Source of the DNA: Chara braunii
Taxonomy: Eukaryota; Streptophyta; Charophyceae; Charales; Characeae
DNA length: 24,807 bases
Direction: 5' to 3'
Assembly: GCA_003427395.1 (NCBI GenBank)
Contig: BFEA01000651.1
Location: 671,357 to 696,163 of the forward strand
The notes beneath the pieces were generated by a model, which ran no database searches, was not told where the DNA came from, and saw only the letters and a program-made list of their open reading frames with translations. Of this stretch, positions 1 to 8,172 are shown piece after piece. Positions within the stretch are counted from its first letter, which is position 1. Each line of letters begins with the position of its first letter. The translations under genes and the position numbers were made by a program.

Positions 1-89
<89 letters not shown>
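1..89. repeat. (AG)n microsatellite
   Basis: An uninterrupted AG dinucleotide run starts at the window edge, so its true length is unknown; at least 44 units are present. It is followed by a short T-rich stretch and a C homopolymer of about ten bases. There is no coding potential. Confidence 0.98.
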
Positions 90-94
<5 letters not shown>

Positions 95-177
95 CCTTCC
101 CCCCCCCCCTTCTGTGAAATGACTTGAAGGTGTAGAATAAGTGGGAGCCTTACGGCACACGTGAAATACCTCTACTT

Positions 178-330
178 TTGGCTGCTTCTGCACCTACTGC
201 AGCAGATCCAGATCCAGCATCTGCTGCTGCCGCTGCAGCAGCACCTGCAGCGATTGCAGCTGCACCTTCAGCCGTGGGAAGTGCTGCAGCTGCAGCAACT
301 GCTGCATGTGGGGAAGGGCACCCCCCTTTC
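178..330 (+). repeat. GCN/CTGCAG-rich low-complexity stretch (Ala-rich in one frame)
   Basis: The segment is dominated by GCA/GCT/GCC triplets and CTGCAG hexamers. In one plus-strand frame it reads as an alanine-rich tract with scattered Pro and Ser; in another frame it is Leu/Gln-rich. This fits an expanded trinucleotide tract, possibly a relic of a poly-Ala coding exon. No flanking domain or convincing splice sites support a gene, so it is listed as low-complexity DNA. Confidence 0.6.
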
Positions 331-348
331 GACTTTTTTTTTATGTTT

Positions 349-367
349 GTGCGGGCGTAGCCCGCAC
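349..367. other. Perfect GC-rich hairpin, 8-bp stem and 3-nt loop
   Basis: GTGCGGGC (349-356) is the exact reverse complement of GCCCGCAC (360-367), with loop GTA. It lies just after a T run (334-342). No T tract follows directly, so it does not look like a bacterial terminator. Its function is unknown; a small palindromic repeat is possible. Confidence 0.6.
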
Positions 368-501
368 GCCCACACCGCAGGCGCTACGCTAGTTACTCAG
401 TTATCAAGTTATTAAATGTTATCTTATCCAGCGTAGTTGTCGGTTTTTTCCTTTTTTACCACAGTCTGTTTATCCTACCTTGGGGGAAAATTCACAAGGA
501 T

Positions 502-616
502 GTCCTTCAGGGCATCCGTTGAAGACTGCCGGTAGGAACGATACACACTGTTTACACAGACAGAAGATTAGGATGGCCCCTGCGCGAGGATGACACGCAG
601 AAATCGAAAAAAAAAA
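502..616 (+). pseudogene. U6 snRNA retropseudogene, A-tailed, with internal insertion
   Basis: Two parts match U6 spliceosomal RNA. 502-519 resembles the 5' stem-loop (GTCCTTCAGGGCATCCG). 535-607 holds GGAACGATACA, then AGAAGATTAG, GATGGCCCCTGCGC, GGATGACACGCA and AAATCGA in the U6 order. Between GATACA and AGAAG about 16 extra bases split the invariant ACAGAGA region, and the segment linking the 5' stem to GGAACG is longer than usual. The 3' end of U6, including its terminal T run, is replaced by a run of ten A. A 9-bp near-direct repeat flanks the copy: TCACAAGGA at 492-500 and TCTCAAGGA at 617-625 (8 of 9). This pattern indicates LINE-type retroposition, not a transcribed U6 gene. No plant USE or TATA element was seen upstream. 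U6 identity is from memory of the conserved RNA. Confidence 0.85.
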
Positions 617-886
617 TCTCAAGGAGAACGACGGTGAACGCCTTAGATGAGGAAGCAGAAATTCGACGGTGCTGATTTTGATGGCAGAGTAGTCTGAGAA
701 AATGGGTGGGCGAAAAAAAAATGGGGGCCATAATGGCCGTTGATGGAGTGCTTCTGAAGGATGATGGGCTGAGAATTAATTAGGAACGTTGATTCGAATC
801 CTGGAAAGTGTCATCGGACTTGGAGATTTACTCGAGGAGCCTTTCAAACCAGTTCATGGGTTCATTCACCCAATTGGTAGAGAGTT

Positions 887-961
887 GAGGCTCGGTTTTA
901 GGCTCGGATGTGAGGTTCGGTTTTAGGCTCGGATGTGAGGTTCGGTTTTAGGCTCGGATGT
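887..961. repeat. 25-bp minisatellite, three units
   Basis: Three adjacent 25-bp units occupy 887-911, 912-936 and 937-961. Each begins GAGG(C/T)TCGG and ends GGCTCGGATGT. Unit 1 differs from units 2 and 3 by one base. Confidence 0.9.
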
Positions 962-1045
962 GATGCGGTTGTTCAGTATTAGTGCCCAGTTGCGTAGCAA
1001 CATAAGAGCATCCCCATGCGATAGCCCCCCCCTACGATCTCTTAC

Positions 1046-1048
<3 letters not shown>

Positions 1049-1079
<31 letters not shown>
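1049..1079. repeat. (TC)n microsatellite
   Basis: A pure TC run separates the two halves of the local duplication, so it may have taken part in the slippage or unequal exchange that produced it. Confidence 0.95.
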
Positions 1080-1081
<2 letters not shown>

Positions 1082-1112
1082 ATGGGTTTATTCACCCAAT
1101 TGGTAGAGAGTT

Positions 1113-1162
1113 GAGGTTCGGTTTTAGGCTCGGATGTGAGATTCGGTTTTAGGCTCGGATGT
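1113..1162. repeat. 25-bp minisatellite, two units
   Basis: This is the second-half counterpart of the array at 887-961, with one unit fewer (1113-1137 and 1138-1162). The second unit carries GAGAT in place of GAGGT. Confidence 0.88.
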
Positions 1163-1276
1163 GATGCGGTTGTTCAGTATTAGTGCCCAGTTGTGTAGCA
1201 ACATAAGAGCATCCCCGTGAGATACCCCCCCCTACGATCGCTCGCGGAGTGTGTATGTGGCGGCCAGACCAGTAGG

Positions 1277-1335
1277 ATGTCATCATCATCAAGATCAGCA
1301 TAGTAGCATGTCATCATCATCAAGATCAGCATAGT
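1277..1335. repeat. 28-bp direct repeat with 31-bp period
   Basis: The 28-bp word beginning ATGTCATCATCATCAAGATC and ending AGCATAGT occurs at 1277-1304 and 1308-1335. It is a simple tandem duplication embedding an ATC triplet run. Confidence 0.9.
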
Positions 1336-1379
1336 CATCACGATATACACGCCACTCACGACAACGCCGTTTTGGTGAG

Positions 1380-2150
1380 TGTCCTCACTAAACCACAAGT
1401 ACTTCCTTGAGTCGTGCCCGTTAACGCTTCACGATTTTAGGAATGGTACGGACTACTACAGGAGCGCCCAAATTCATTCGACTAGAAACGTTTCTACTCG
1501 TTTTTTGTTTCCGTGGCCGATAGCTGGGCCAAGTACTGGTGTTCTAATGTCAGAAGAACTTTTCGCCGTGGTGAGTGGGCTGTGGTGAGTACTCAGCACG
1601 GGTTTCCTTTTCCCCGCCTGCAGCGACGGGGCTGTGGAGGAACCTCTCGGCCTCTTACCAAAAATGGTGAGTGTTGGAGTCAGGGCGTTGCCCTGTAACC
1701 CAGCAGAAAGTGGGGGTGTGAGACCTGGAAGAGAGCGGCAGAAGTGTACGGCAGTTTTGGAGAACGTTGGAAGGGTGTGTGTGGGTTTTCAAAGCTTTTG
1801 GAAAAATCGTAGGACCTCTGTGGCCTATTCTCTTGCTTCTGGAACAATGGTAAGAGTTAATAAGGTGAGTGGGAGAAGATGGTGGGTTATCACGCGTCCT
1901 ACCAGTGAGGGGGCTAGCTGATAGGAGGGGAGTATGGCATAGCAGCAGTAGAGATGGTGGCTCCGCTGCAGTAAGTCTTGCCGGAGTGAGGCAAAGTGGA
2001 TCGATGGGGCTTTTTCCGAGTCGTTTCTGGAATTTCTCATGAAGTTGTCATAGACATGTCTGAAGTAGCTCCAATAGTTCCGAGTTAAAGCCGGGTGATG
2101 GTCCCGGTATCTCAATTTTCCAAATTCCATCCTTAGGCCAATTAAGGTTT
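1380..2150. other. Unassigned stretch, no gene recognised
   Basis: Several short open frames exist on both strands, up to about 100 codons. None has a recognisable domain, and they overlap in conflicting frames. GTGAGT occurs repeatedly (1569, 1583, 1667 and 1865 areas). It looks like a splice donor, but without paired acceptors or a consistent reading frame I do not call exons. Confidence 0.4.
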
Positions 2151-2215
2151 TCTAGTAGTTCCTTGCCGCAAAAAAAAAAAAAGGGCGACCTTCCACTGTG
2201 AAAAGTCCCGTGGTG

Positions 2216-2219
<4 letters not shown>

Positions 2220-2262
<43 letters not shown>

Positions 2263-2800
2263 CCTATGCGAGAGAGAGAGAGGGCTTGCTTCACTATGCA
2301 AGATCTGACATGCATGTAGCTGGTACCTGCAACCGGATTCTGACTGTATCTGGACCACTGAGCAGCCCACATACATGTCGAATGTTGTGTCGGGAAGTGA
2401 CCCTAACGACAACGACTGTGTTTTCCTTCGTTTCTCTCTCCCCCCCCTACGCGTGAGAGAGAGGGCTTGCTTCACTATGCAAGATATGACATGCATGTAG
2501 CTGGTACCTGCGACCGGATTCTGACTGTATCTGGATTCTGGACCACTGTGCAGCCCACATACATGTCGAATGTTGTGTTGGGAAGTGACCCTAACGACAA
2601 CGACTGTGTTTTCCTTCGTTTCTCTCTCCCCCCCCGCTACGCGTGAGAGAGAGGGCTTTCTTCACTATGCAAGATATGACATGCCTGTAGCTGGTACCTG
2701 CGACCGGATTCTGACTGTATCTGGACCACTGAGCAGCCCACATACATGTCGAATGTTGTGTCGGGAAGTGACCCTGACGACGACTGTGTTCGCCTTCGTT
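2220..2800. repeat. Satellite-like tandem repeat, three units of 181-190 bp
   Basis: Three units are aligned by the anchor AGGGCTTGCTTCACTATGCA at 2281, 2462 and 2652 (the third reads AGGGCTTTCT). The periods are 181 and 190 bp. Each unit starts with a TC run, a short C run, TACGCG or TATGCG, and a GA run, which makes a CT/GA hairpin. It continues through TGTAGCTGGTACCTGC, GACTGTATCTGG, CAGCCCACATACATGTCGAA and GGGAAGTGACCCT. Unit 2 carries a 7-bp internal duplication near 2533. Unit 3 decays after 2800. Minus-strand open frames here are by-products of the repeat. Confidence 0.92.
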
Positions 2801-2849
2801 ATTGCGCTCATGGCACACCCGCTCGGATGTCTCATGGGGAGAGGGGACA

Positions 2850-3121
2850 CTAATGATTTTTTTTTTTTTAATTAAAATTCCACTTCGCAGAAAGTAACTT
2901 GAACTGTTTTTTTTTTTGCCTCCAAATTCAAATTCCATTAATTCATCAAACGCGAGGCCGGGCCCCTCCACATTATACCCGGTTGTATCTGGAAGCATCA
3001 TCCAGCTTAGCTTCCAGGCATTGCCTGCAGGTCTTTCTTCCCAAACCCAGCAGCCCAGTGGCTGTGTCCTAAACCTACCTACTCTATCACTGAACGATTT
3101 CTAGTATTGTACAAACGCCTC
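2850..3121. other. T-rich spacer, no gene recognised
   Basis: Poly-T runs sit at about 2858-2868 and 2908-2918, followed by ordinary sequence up to the LTR boundary. Nothing recognisable was found. Confidence 0.4.
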
Positions 3122-3125
3122 TTAC

Positions 3126-4034
3126 TGCAATCAGACTTGTCTTCTTCACGTTCAGCATGCACTTGTTCGCACACACACACACACACTTACTCTAGGATCA
3201 CCCTGGATGTCCCGCATACACACACACAACACACTAACACACTCTCGACCGCTAACCTACGGGCAGCTATGGCTTCCGTCTTCTTCCTCCTACTAACCGG
3301 CGGATGGCCGCGTCTTCCTCCTCTTAGCCCACTTCTCGTTCGGGCACCTGCAGACCTTCGTACACAAGACGCTCCGACAGCGCTTCCGCATGGATCACAG
3401 GCAGAATCAATGAATGACTTGACGCTGCCTCTTTATTTGTACTTTGGATTGTCGTTGGTCTGCCCTTGGACGCCGGGCCCGGGGTGCACACAGTCCCACA
3501 TGGTACTTGCTGACTTGACAAAGTGCACCTTGGGACTGGGTACCGCTGACTGGGATAGGTAGGTCTAGGACTGCTCTTTGCTGACTGTGCTAGGACTGCC
3601 CTCTGTTGACTCAGACGCGGACTGACTCCGAGGACCTACGAAGAGGCACTCTACAGCTTCTAGAAGGTCGTAGTATTATTTTTTTCTTGGCCTTTTGGCT
3701 AAGATCAAGTGTAGTATCTGTTCTGATCAGTTTAATATCTGATCTGTGGTCCATCGGACCACACAATATTAAATTTTAGAAGGTCGTAGTATTGACCTTT
3801 CGGAACTGTAGAAGCTACGACCTATACTAACTCTATAGCCGCTAAGACTCAGATCTACGGTTCAAGCCCCGACGACCGTACTATATACAACAGCTGAACA
3901 TACGACTTTCAGGACACAGGTCACGGGTTCAAACACACACGTGTCAACGGATACGGTACATGGGTAAAAGGGGAGGTCTAGGCATCGAGGCCTGGGTACG
4001 GCATCTGCTACCGTAGTAGGTGAAAACCGTTTCA
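3126..4034 (-). mobile_element. Solo LTR of the Ty3/Gypsy family (copy A), with 4-bp TSD
   Basis: Read on the minus strand this starts TGAAACGGTTTTCACC and ends TCTGATTGCA, so it has the TG...CA ends of an LTR. The termini match those of the LTR at 17307-18273, the one at 23056-23993 and the partial one at 24668. The flanks are a direct repeat TTAC (3122-3125 and 4035-4038), giving a 4-bp target duplication and showing a complete solo LTR. A degenerate TATA (TACAAATAA on the minus strand, about 3434-3442) lies where copies B and C have TATAAAT. Removing the nested U2 copy and its repeated target leaves about 793 bp. Short plus-strand open frames inside it are not genes. Confidence 0.88.
3678..3776 (+). 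pseudogene. 3'-truncated U2 snRNA retropseudogene in an LTR
   Basis: The 99-nt copy follows U2 snRNA from its first nucleotide. It contains TTGGCCTTTTGGCTAAGATC, AAGTGTAGTATCTGTTCT (with the branch-site-pairing GTAGTA intact), ATCAGTTTAATATCTGAT, a perfect stem TGTGGTCC-ATC-GGACCACA (stem IIb position) and AATATTAAATTTT. It stops at the Sm-site region, so the 3' half of U2 is absent. A perfect 17-bp direct repeat, TAGAAGGTCGTAGTATT, lies immediately on both sides (3661-3677 and 3777-3793), which is the signature of retroposition. The 5' end shows several apparent C-to-T changes relative to U2 as I remember it. The loss of the Sm site and 3' stem-loops makes it non-functional. Confidence 0.93.
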
Positions 4035-4121
4035 TTACTAGCACGGGAACCTAAATCGGCCCGTGGATACTTCTGATCCAAGACACTATGTCTAACTCTA
4101 ATCTACCTGATTGTTATGCCA

Positions 4122-4232
4122 GGTCCTATTTTCGTTCCTTGGGAACCTAACTCTGTTCCTGTGGGAAAAAAATGCTCCTGCCAGCCCCACATCCCGACCA
4201 ACTACTGCCTTCCTCCTGCGGAAAATAGGACC
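4122..4232. repeat. 12-bp inverted repeat spanning 111 bp (possible tiny MITE)
   Basis: GGTCCTATTTTC (4122-4133) is the exact reverse complement of GAAAATAGGACC (4221-4232). No flanking target duplication is evident. It lies between the solo LTR and the 3' end of the LINE fragment, so a LINE 3'-UTR structure is an alternative. Confidence 0.45.
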
Positions 4233-4262
4233 CGAGCATTCAGGTCTTTCCTAAGCGAACAG

Positions 4263-5590
4263 TCACTTTGAAACCACTGGCCTATACCCTACTACCTCAG
4301 CTACCTGCTTATTTTTGGCCCATGTACTCTGGAACCATCTCAGGCCCTTCAGCTTGTTACTCGCTTTGGAGACTTTCCGCAACCAGTCGCTTTTGATTTG
4401 ATGGCCTGGTCTGATAGGAATTTCCCGTGGAACACGACAGAATTCCATTCTTCCCATATGACCCAGAAAATGACCTCCCGAATTGTAATCGGGACATATT
4501 CCCAGTTTTTGCTGATTTGCGACCATGGGAGAGACGCTCCAAATAACCAGTCCTCATCCCACACGAAACTGTTGCTGCAAATCCTGTCCCAGTGGTCCTT
4601 CCACCACAGCCAAATCCTTGTCGATAGTGGACATGTTAGCCAGAGGTGAGTGGTGGATTCAAATGGCCACTTGCACCTCTTGCAGGTGAGATCAACGTCC
4701 ATCCCTCTACTTTTAAGCCATGCTGCTGAGGGTGTTACCATAATAGATAGCATCCATGGTGGGGTCGCCAGACGCTGTGAGGGAATATGTTGCAGATCTT
4801 CCCATGCGAATTCCATCAGTCTGGCTACTTGGGCTGAGTCCTTCCTGTAGTTCTCGTCCACCGCTCTGTAGCCACCACCACTGCGGGGATGTCGTCTGTA
4901 GTTGAGTGTATCCGTTCTTTGGTGTATACTCTGACAGCCATTTCTGAGGGCTGCTCCACCTCCTCATTGCTGGATCCAGTTTCAAGTTTCTGACTGGTTT
5001 GCCCATAGAACACAGTTCCGAGTCCCCGTCCTCACTGCAAAATTCCCTGACTCTTACCTGAGACAGGGAGCCCAGAGGACTGGACAAAACACCTTCCTGT
5101 TCCACTAGGACCAGCTACTGTTTCGCAATGAGTTCCCACTCCTGGAATTCCCTGTGTCCGTCTTGTTCCACCACGCTTCCAGTTTCTATAGGTTGTTACA
5201 CTCTGATAGTAGGTCAACTCTGTACCAGGTACCAACTGTGTCTGTCTTTTCTGAGTTCAGGAAGTGCTACTAGGAGACTCCTTACTCTGTCCTCCACTTC
5301 TGCCAGCCTGAGTTTCTCTTCTATCGTATGGAGAGAGTACCATTTGCCGCAGATCTCATCCCCAAAGTCCCTCACACACAGTACCCCTCTCTAAGCCCAA
5401 GCTCTCCCAAACGAGCAACTTCTTGAATCTGCTGAAACGGAAGGCCCTGTGTGTCTAGAATTGTTGGGTTATCGAAAAGAGGTTGTGCCAGCACATCAGT
5501 TTTGGTGATTGGGGATATCCAGGACTTGGGCCTGATCTTCCTCCGAGCAGAAAGCACATTCTGCCAAAATAATGATTTAATGTCTCCTAA
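4263..5590 (-). pseudogene. LINE (non-LTR retrotransposon) ORF2 C-terminal fragment
   Basis: Read on the minus strand, 5557 to 4263 gives the region downstream of the reverse transcriptase catalytic core of a plant-type LINE. It includes a segment around SWISPITKTDVLAQPLF and a zf-RVT zinc-binding motif, CKRC-x8-H-x4-C (about 4671-4725). An aromatic-rich tail (WVIWEEWNSVVFHGK) follows. The frame shifts several times. The zinc-knuckle frame ends near 4349, while the true continuation (RKVSKASNKLKGLRW to VVSK-stop at 4263) lies in another frame, implying an indel near 4400. Stops and frame changes also occur around 5032-5372. The 5' end stops at about 5590, where the composite repeat begins, so RT catalytic motifs and endonuclease are missing. 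There is no obvious poly-A tail. Confidence 0.82.
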
Positions 5591-5884
5591 ATAAGGATTC
5601 CGTCATGCAGCATACCCACACATCTTCAAGCGCTGCATCTGGGGCAACAAAAGGCAACCGCCGGTAGAGGTAGCAACTACCGTACCCCAGGAGCACGTGG
5701 AGATGAGCGCGTGCGCGAAACAGAAACTCCCATTCCACGTGTCTCCATGACAGAGGGTGCTGGCCAGCGCCTAGCTAGCTGCCCAGAGACTTTGTGTTAG
5801 AGTCTCTCTAGGCGCTTCCCTCACAGGCTTGGCTGAAGAGTTAAAAGAGAGATGGCCGGCCTGCACCAAGATGAAGAAGAATGA

Positions 5885-6460
5885 GAAGGGCAGCTACTGT
5901 TAGCCGATGTAGAGATCTTTAGATCTAGAGTAGGGGCTCTTATCGATAGTGGGGCCACTAGAAGTTACATCAGTCGTAAGGCGCTGAAGAAGTTGAGGCT
6001 AGGTCTAAAAGTCCAAAAGTTGGATGAACCTGTAGTCAGTATCCTCGCGGATAACCGCACCATACCGATCGAGGAGTACGCCAAGGGAGTTCAGGCGTAT
6101 TTTCACCTAGAAGGAGAGGGAAAGGTAGAGAAGGTTGTCCGTTACCCAACTCTACTTGTAGAAGATGACCTCCCTTTCGAGATTGTACTTGGTATGGATT
6201 GGGGAGAGTCGGCCAGAGCCATCTTGCACCTTCGAGAACACGAGTGCAGGCTCCCTAGTCCCTCAGGGGGGGTTAAGAAAGCCCGTCTGTTTTATGTGTC
6301 AGGAGTCGACAACTCCGTGGCGGTGCTCCTGTGTCGACCGGAAGAAGGGGCCTGCCAGCACGTGAAATCAGCTCTAAGTTCCACCCCGTATCTGTCACCC
6401 ACGGGAGAGCTATTTCCCAGCTCATGCAACCTGCAAAATCCACCACTGGGTCAGATATAA
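5885..6460 (+). pseudogene. Retroviral-type aspartic protease fragment, copy 1 (frameshifted N-terminus)
   Basis: The frame encodes a pepsin-like retropepsin of Ty3/Gypsy type, which in an intact element would cleave the Gag-Pol polyprotein. The flap-side and active-site motif ALIDSGATRSYIS (D codon at 5945-5947) is intact, and the second signature FEIVLGMDW is near 6177-6203. Compared with copy 2, one G is missing in GAGAAGGGCAGC (about 5887-5890). This breaks the upstream frame, where a TGA lies at 5882-5884. No nucleocapsid or RT sequence follows in frame; the reading frame ends at TAA 6458-6460 in sequence shared with copy 2. Protein production is unlikely. Confidence 0.85.
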
Positions 6461-6842
6461 AACAAGGTGTGAGCTGGACGACCCAGTAAAATGCAGAAAG
6501 AAAGAGAAAATCGTTTTATTCAGTTAATAACGATAGGCGCGAACGCGCTACATCCTTTCCTAGAGCAACCTCCCTCACGTCAGTCCAAGGGATTAGTTTG
6601 TGTTGAAACAGATCGTATCAGTGTTCTTCGCTGGGTCTTGCGACCAACGGGGTGCCGTCGATGCTGCTCCCGTCAGCCCCAAGGGATTTTGCTAGAGCTC
6701 TCCGAGTCCGAAGTAGCATCGTGGGCCCATTGAGGTCCGATTCTCGATCCGAGTCCAGAGTCTGAATCTAAGGCCTGTTTGGTTGTAGGAAGAGATGACG
6801 CCTTGACTCACTTGGTTGGGCATCTGGCCCTGTCCTTAGTCT

Positions 6843-6948
6843 CGGTCTGGTCTGGTTTGGTCTGGTCTGGTCTGATCTGGTCTGGTTCAGTCCGATCTGG
6901 TCTTGCTCTAGTCTGGTCTGGTCCGGTCTGATCTGGCCTGGTCTGGAT
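6843..6948. repeat. CTGGT pentanucleotide array, short version
   Basis: About 106 bp of degenerate CTGGT units on the plus strand end in GGATCA. The orthologous portion in copy 2 is 10003-10168. Copy 1 homology stops here, whereas copy 2 continues in array sequence. Confidence 0.92.
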
Positions 6949-7044
6949 CATACACATGTGACCTTCAGAAACCAAGCAGCATCATACAAGGAAAATGAGC
7001 AATAGCGAACTTCAGAAACCAAGCAGCATCATACACATGTGACC
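6947..7044. repeat. Direct repeat CATACACATGTGACC / CTTCAGAAACCAAGCAGC
   Basis: CATACACATGTGACC occurs at 6948-6962 and 7030-7044. The 26-bp word beginning CTTCAGAAACCAAGCAGC occurs at 6963-6988 and 7010-7035. The arrangement is a short tandem duplication at the breakpoint where copy 1 of the composite repeat ends. Confidence 0.85.
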
Positions 7045-7231
7045 AGATAGTCGTGACCTCAAACCAAAAGCAAAATTGCAACACGAGTCCCAACAAATAA
7101 GAGCACAGCAAAAGGCTAAAAGCTCATAAGTGACAATGTTTGGAATAGTCTCATCATCATCAACAAAGAACCAATGTCGACATCCTATATGGCGCTCTGC
7201 GTCCGGACTACAAATGGCAGATCCTATCTAG

Positions 7232-7315
7232 CCTATCTACAATGCCGCTGGTGATGTCAACAACTCCCCGAAGTACGAGCAGATCTCGGCCAATGCCGTT
7301 CGCCTCAAGCACCAG
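7232..7315 (+). other. Candidate exon-like fragment ending in a splice donor
   Basis: A 28-codon open stretch (after a stop at 7229-7231) reads with ordinary, non-repetitive composition, including YNAAGDVNNSPKYEQIS and ANAVRLKHQ. It ends in CAG followed by GTACGT, a good donor match. No family could be assigned. It could be a relic of a host exon or a captured gene piece. A chance open stretch is possible, since it is short. Confidence 0.3.
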
Positions 7316-7319
7316 GTAC

Positions 7320-7917
7320 GTCTCTCATATCACTCACAACCTTGATCCCCCACTCACAGATGCCACATGCACCCAAGGACCACCATGCGCCCCATCCAGC
7401 ATACAGTAGCGCAACTCGACTATGGCTGCCTGCTCCCCCAGCTCGCCCGTGAGCGTGTGAGCGCTGGCCAGCGTCTAGCGCAGCATGCAGCCAGTGCGCG
7501 AATGCCGAGCGTTGGGGCAGGCACTTTCCTAAATGGAAGTGGCCTGCCTGCTGCATGCGGCCTGCCTGCATTGGGCCTTGGTCCAGAAGCTTCCGGTATG
7601 CCCCGTGAGGCGGAGCCCCAGTCCGAACGAATCAGGCCCAGGGCCTGTGGTGGTTACCCGTGCCCAGCTGCCCACAGCCTCTGTTCGGCCCATGTTGCGT
7701 ATCTGGCCCAGGGCCTGCCTCAGTTACATACGAAAAAGGCAGCCTGGGCATGGGCGCTCTCAACCAACTGGCGCTGCGCAACTGCCTGAATTTCCCCAGT
7801 TGCGTGGTGACCCCAAAAATGGGCTTGTAGGCCTTGGTCGAGCCTGCCTTCATTTAAGGCGGTAGACTGTACTGAAAATAGGGCCCAATAGGGCGTATTG
7901 AGGCCTTGAGCCTCGCA
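7320..7917. other. GC-rich spacer between composite repeat copies, no gene recognised
   Basis: GC-rich sequence with overlapping open frames in several phases on both strands. Words such as GGCCCAGGGCCTG recur at about 7636 and 7708. No domains were recognised. It separates the two composite repeats and has no counterpart inside them. Confidence 0.4.
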
Positions 7918-8172
7918 AAGGATTCCATCATGCAACATACCCACACATCTTTAAGCGCTGCATCTGGGGCAACAAAAGGCAACTGCCGGTAGAGGTAGCA
8001 ACTACTCGTACCCCAGGAGCACGTGGAGATGAGCGTGTGCGCGAAACAGAAACTCCCATTCCACGTGTCTCCATGACAGAGGGTGCTGGCCAGCGCCTAG
8101 CTAGCTGCCCAGAGACTGTTTGTGTTAGAGTCTCTCTAGGCGCTTCCTTCACAGGCTTGGCTGAAGAGTTAA

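Larger units (their letters stand above)
852..1240. repeat. Local tandem duplication (about 852-1047 and 1079-1240)
   Basis: Both halves run from TTCATGGGTT-ATTCACCCAATTGGTAGAGAG, through GGCTCGGATGT minisatellite units, to GCGGTTGTTCAGTATTAGTG, CATAAGAGCATCCCC and CCCCCCCTACGATC. A (TC)n run separates them. The halves differ in the number of 25-bp units (three versus two) and by scattered substitutions. No gene was recognised in either half. Confidence 0.85.
5596..6948 (+). repeat. Composite repeat copy 1 (head + aspartic protease + CTGGT array)
   Basis: From AAGGATTCC(G/A)TCATGCA this segment is collinear and highly similar to 7918-10168. It comprises a head (about 5596-5848), the protease region (5849-6460), a linker containing GATCGT(A/G)T-CAGTGTTCTTCGC and CCCAAGGGATTTTGCTAGAG, and a CTGGT-type array. 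Copy 1 lacks the 846-bp transposon of copy 2: its junction GAGTTAAAAGAGAGATGG is the unoccupied site. It is either a segmental duplication (offset about 2.32 kb) or two insertions of one repeat family. No terminal TSD was identified. Confidence 0.85.

Noticed and set aside
780-815. tRNA-like B box (GATTCGAATCC) near 790
   Set aside because: No matching A box, acceptor stem or cloverleaf could be built around it.
887-1162. Possible CRISPR-like array of 25-bp repeats
   Set aside because: Units are directly adjacent with no spacers; it is a minisatellite, and the DNA is eukaryotic.
1560-1870. Repeated GTGAGT as possible splice donors of a multi-exon gene
   Set aside because: No acceptors, branch sites or consistent coding phase between them.
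2152-3001. Overlapping minus-strand frames of 76-136 codons
   Set aside because: They are products of the 181-190 bp tandem repeat and its GA runs; Arg-Glu repeats come from the microsatellite.
3107-3562. 151-codon plus-strand frame
   Set aside because: It lies inside solo LTR A, is antisense to it, contains CA-repeat-encoded His/Thr runs and has no domain.
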